Source: Monosporascus cannonballus (lineage: Eukaryota > Ascomycota > Sordariomycetes > Xylariales). Taken from it: a stretch of DNA of 64,000 bases. The position numbers and the translations under genes are program-made. The notes beneath the pieces are model-generated. The model made no database searches, was not told where the DNA came from, and saw nothing but the letters and a program-made list of their open reading frames with translations. This document shows, one piece after another, positions 60,736 to 64,000 of this stretch; within the stretch, counting starts at the first letter, position 1, and each line of letters opens with the position of its first letter. Location of the stretch: positions 372,001-436,000 of the forward strand of contig QJNS01000001.1 in assembly GCA_004154925.1 (NCBI GenBank). The letters run 5' to 3'.

Positions 60736-63046
60736 TTGTATGGGGTTAAAGAGGATCATCGGTGGGGTTGCCAAAAGGCGTTTAGCGGTATAATATTAAC
60801 GATTCGATGTGGACAGTGTAACTGGGGCGGTGCCCGGGTCCTTAGTGTAAGTACCGCGGGTGTCGGATCACAGGATCCCGTCATCCAAGAGGTACAATCC
60901 GACAAGCTTGAAAGAAATGCTATTGAGAAATGCATAGTTGAGCTGGCTGAGGAGGTCCCTGTTACGAATGGCTTCTGTGGCGATTGCCAGGATCTGTTCG
61001 ATAACTGGCCGGATCTTAATGATCCGGAGTCCAAGGACTCGCTTACGGGACTGAATTGGCCGGGCGCAGGTGCGGATTGGAAGCATGCCGTTGCACGAGA
61101 TTGCCGCACGCTAGTCCTCGAAGCGGCGGCGCGGAATGGGTGTAGATTTTACGCTCTATTGGTACAGGCTATGAGGGATGCCGGGTTACTGGATATTTTC
61201 AGGAGGATTGAGGCGCGGCTGGAGTACATTGGTAACAAGACGACAGCATCGTTGTCGGTGCAGAAATGGGGTACCACTTCGAGCCAGCTGTTGTGCGTCA
61301 ATTTTCCGGGAAGATTTGTGACCATTTCAATGGTGGTGTCGCGCCAGACACGAAATTTTACTCAGTGGCTCTGGACATTTCTGGTACGTGACTTAGAAAG
61401 ATGTTGAGCGTTTCTGACACCTTGAAGCCGATACCTACGATGAGCGGCGGGATGTGCTTGAAATTGCTAACTTCTGGTTGGCTGCATGTTCCGAGAATCA
61501 TGAGGACTGCAACAGAAGGAATCAGAACGCCTTGCCCACTAGATTAGTCTCTGTCGCCGGCGATGTCCCACGGTTGGTCCTTACTGCAGGGTGGGAGACG
61601 AGGCCTCGGTACAGTACCCTCAGCTATTGCTGGGGGAACGAGGGGTTTCTCAGACTCACTGCGGAGAACTACGATTCTTTCTTAACGAAAATACCTACCG
61701 AAGAACTCCCTAAGACGTTTAGGGACGCCATCCATATCACTCGGGAATTAGGGTTAGAATACCTGTGGATCGATTCGTTATGCATTATTCAGGGATCTCC
61801 AGAAGACTGGTGACGAGAAGCAAGCTTAATGAGCTCCGTTTACGGAGGCTCGTTTATCAACATAGCCGCCGCGTCTGCCGTCAACGTTCACCAGGGTTGT
61901 TTCCTTAAACCACCCCACTTAGTTGATAGACTACGGGCATCCATCACCGTCAACGAGAGCAAATTCGTACGAGAGATCCGACGCCGTGACTCCTACGCCA
62001 TGGCCACCATGGAATCCTACTTAGCCACACGTGCGTGGGCTCTCCAAGAAAAGATTCTCGCACCGCGAACTATCCATTTTGGCAACCGCGGCGCCTTCTG
62101 GGAATGTAGGATCATTATTGCAAACGAATTCCTGCCGGATGGATTCCCACGCCATCTTGGCACAGGTCTGATCAATGATCGTCGAAGGAAGGAACACTTT
62201 GGTAGCTGGTGGTCGGAGGTTGTTTCACCCTATTCCGCCGCTGACTTGACTTATAGCCAGGATACACTCCCCGCGCTTTCCGGAATCGCGCGGCGCAGCT
62301 ACCATGGGAGAGGCGGACAGTATCTCGCAGGGATGTGGCGAGAGGAGAAGATTGAAGCGCAACTCTGCTGGCGGGTCACGGATCCAAGGAAGCGCCCGCC
62401 GTGGCGCGCACCTAGTTGGTCATGGGCTTCTGCTGATGGCAGAGTTGTGTATAATCCGACGCAGCCCGGTAACCTGGAAGATACGTACGGACACGTTGTG
62501 GATGCTGAGGTGACGTTTCTAGGTGATGATCCGTTTGGCGATGTCCGCAGTTGGTGGCTGCGCATTGGGTGTTCTGGCATGCTGGCTGCGGAGTTTTCCG
62601 ATGGGAAGACAGTCAAAATCGAATCCGACGATGGAGAAATGAGTGCAGATGGCGATTTTCCGGTCTTCCAAGACTGTCTGGATGATGGATGGGAGAAGCG
62701 TGGTGGCACCGTCTATCTATTGCCACTTTTTGGTGGGAGAACTGGGTCAAGGCGGCGTGTGTTTGGGGATGATGGAGAGGAGAGGGAATTGATAGATGAA
62801 ATGTTGGTTTGCGGGATCATTCTGAGGAGTGCGGATGGTGCTGCTGGGCAGTTTTATCGGATTGGGATGTTCAATTTCTGGAGGAATCAGATAGATCGTG
62901 GGATTGATAGAAAGGAGAGGGGATTTTATGACGCATTTTTGCGGGCGTTTGAGCAAGGGGCAAAGGCATTAGGGGAGAGTGTATGTGCGGAGGTGATTGA
63001 AGGTTCAGAGTATCCAGATGAACGGTATATTATTTCTATTATTTAA
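60736..63046 (+). pseudogene. HET-domain (heterokaryon incompatibility) protein gene with a frameshift and a nonsense codon
   Basis: The N-terminal part reads NGFCGDCQDLFDNWPD, LNWPGAGADW and RLEYIGN in one frame to about 61309, where a missing base in GGGAAG shifts to KICDHFNGG. An intron 61384-61427 (branch CTGAC, weak AAG acceptor) joins in phase to DTYDERRDVLEI. Then come the HET blocks: YSTLSYCWG, LPKTFRDAI, LEYLWIDSLCIIQ, a TGA stop at 61811-61813 directly after EDW, and in the same frame MSSVYGGSFINIAAAS, TRAWALQEKILAPR and WRAPSWSWAS to TAA at 63044. HET proteins trigger cell death when incompatible strains fuse, and inactive alleles are common. The start ATG at 60736 is uncertain. 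Frame and blocks show a recently intact gene of about 700 residues. Confidence 0.8.
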
Positions 63047-64000
63047 CGACAGTGACAATCATTATAATCGGGGCATTCTATATGAACCTGCATATAGTTG
63101 TTCTATTTTTACCTTTTAATTTTTCCGTCAGTATTCATATCCTTGTCTGCGTCTTGTTCTCTTTTTTGCTCCTTTCCAGCCCTGAAACATTCAGGTGCGA
63201 CATTTCATTCTTTGCCCGATCTCTCGAAACGTCCATTCATTACATAATTGAGCATCTCGCCCACAGGAGAAATGGTTGATGAGTGCATTGCGTGAAGAGA
63301 AGTAGAAGATAAAGATGGACTCCAAGAGGTGTGTAACTCTTTCTCATTCACCTGTGCACAAGCGAGTGGTTTTAGTCATAGATTGTTAAGCAGACTTACC
63401 TCAGATATGGAACTGCCATTGGCCTCGCACTGCACTCCGCCGCATGTATCATCATCTCGTGGGTTCCCTGGACAGGTCCGATTCGAGTGGGTTCGACTGT
63501 CTCGTACGGTTGAAGGCTTAGACCACCAACTAGACATATCATCCCTGCAAGACTGATTTAGATACGCACACCTGGAGCACCTCTCTCTGCGGCCGTCTGC
63601 TAACATGATGCACAGAGAAAATGTATCGCTTGTCGCCGTCGGTCACCGCTCATGTCGACATTGATAGCAAGGGCTTAGCTCTCGCGGTACTCCTGTTTTC
63701 TGGATGGATCGCGCTGCCTACCTGCCTCGTTCTATTGCGACAAGCCTGGCTTCCTTGCCCCTTTTCTTCTGTCGGACCGTTTGTGGTCCATCAGTGCACC
63801 TTTGCTGTTGTTGATGGAAACACCAAGCACATCTCTTGGTGCCTCCGTCGGCTGCCATCATACAAGTCTTCCTTCCGTTAGGCTGAGACCCCTGTGTCGA
63901 TCTCGTACTTAAAGGTATGACGACCATCAAGCCACGCTCGGGAAAGCCGCGGCTGAGCCCTAATAGAAGACTGGAAAGGGAAGCCAGGTACTTCATTAAA
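63047..64000. other. Right-edge intergenic DNA with one uncertain minus-strand gene
   Basis: Balanced composition. Apart from the candidate at 63200-63996 on the minus strand no gene is visible. A T-rich, CT-rich stretch at 63090-63180 may be the 3' flank of the HET gene. Confidence 0.45.
63200..63996 (-). CDS. Possible Cys-rich secreted protein gene, exon joins unresolved
   Basis: From ATG 63996 the minus strand starts MKYLASLSSLLLGLS, a good signal peptide, and continues with KTCMMA, KRCAWCF and QRCTDG to a donor-like GTAGGC at 63721. A second open part (63599-63400) reads RCSRCAYLNQSC, NRTCPGN and DTCGGVQCEANGS, ending at a perfect GTAAGT donor, followed by a 48-nt intron to CAG and a Ser-rich tail to TGA near 63200. 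The phase between the first and second part does not fit the obvious splice sites, so either an intron is missed or the gene is damaged. Many Cys and a signal peptide suggest an extracellular protein; no family is recognised. Confidence 0.35.

Noticed and set aside
1..64000. CRISPR arrays, tRNA or rRNA genes, bacterial operons
   Set aside because: None seen. The spliced genes and RIP exclude a prokaryotic source, and no cloverleaf or rRNA sequence was recognised.

Overview
This window is nuclear DNA of a filamentous ascomycete (Pezizomycotina). GC-balanced islands carry intron-containing fungal genes: a HET-domain protein, a DUF791 MFS transporter relic, a METTL24-like methyltransferase, secreted proteins, and short introns with GTAxGT donors. 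The islands alternate with very AT-rich blocks full of TAA/TAG stops in which CpG is largely kept but CpA/TpG is depleted. That is the signature of repeat-induced point mutation (RIP). All calls are by eye; nothing was computed or searched.

Layout. (1) 1-3138: left island with one intact six-exon gene for a secreted acidic protein. (2) 3147-18126: copy 1 of a roughly 8.2 kb hAT-like DNA transposon (8-bp duplication ATCCTGAC), split by a complete minus-strand Ty3/Gypsy element (Gypsy-1, duplication ATTAA). (3) 18135-20504: small island with one intact four-exon gene. (4) 20510-28407: second Gypsy element (duplication ATATA) carrying a nested 508-bp TRIM-like mini-LTR element and a 274-bp TIR element. 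(5) 28886-30389: truncated third Gypsy. (6) 30390-34243: island with a c. 176-codon Cys-rich secreted protein whose start codon appears lost, and an MFS transporter pseudogene. (7) 34252-59154: copy 2 of the hAT-like element, in inverted orientation to copy 1, split by two complete plus-strand Gypsy elements (Gypsy-4, duplication TTTTC, chromodomain; Gypsy-5, duplication GTAAA). (8) 59155-64000: right island with a frameshifted methyltransferase-like gene, a HET-domain gene with a frameshift and a nonsense codon, and a possible small secreted protein gene.

Removing the nested LTR elements leaves two colinear inverted copies of about 8.0 and 8.2 kb, so they sit as inverted repeats around about 16 kb of host DNA plus retrotransposons. 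The GC/AT isochore borders at 3147, 18126, 34252 and 59154 are therefore the ends of one transposon family.

Most unusual content: an antisense ORF at the 3' end of Gypsy-1 with the spacing of a Zn2Cys6 binuclear cluster (three of six Cys turned to Tyr, as RIP would do) and a relative in Gypsy-3; and a very short TIR element present twice, unmutated inside RIP-destroyed hosts, with a 7-bp target duplication and a conserved small reading frame.
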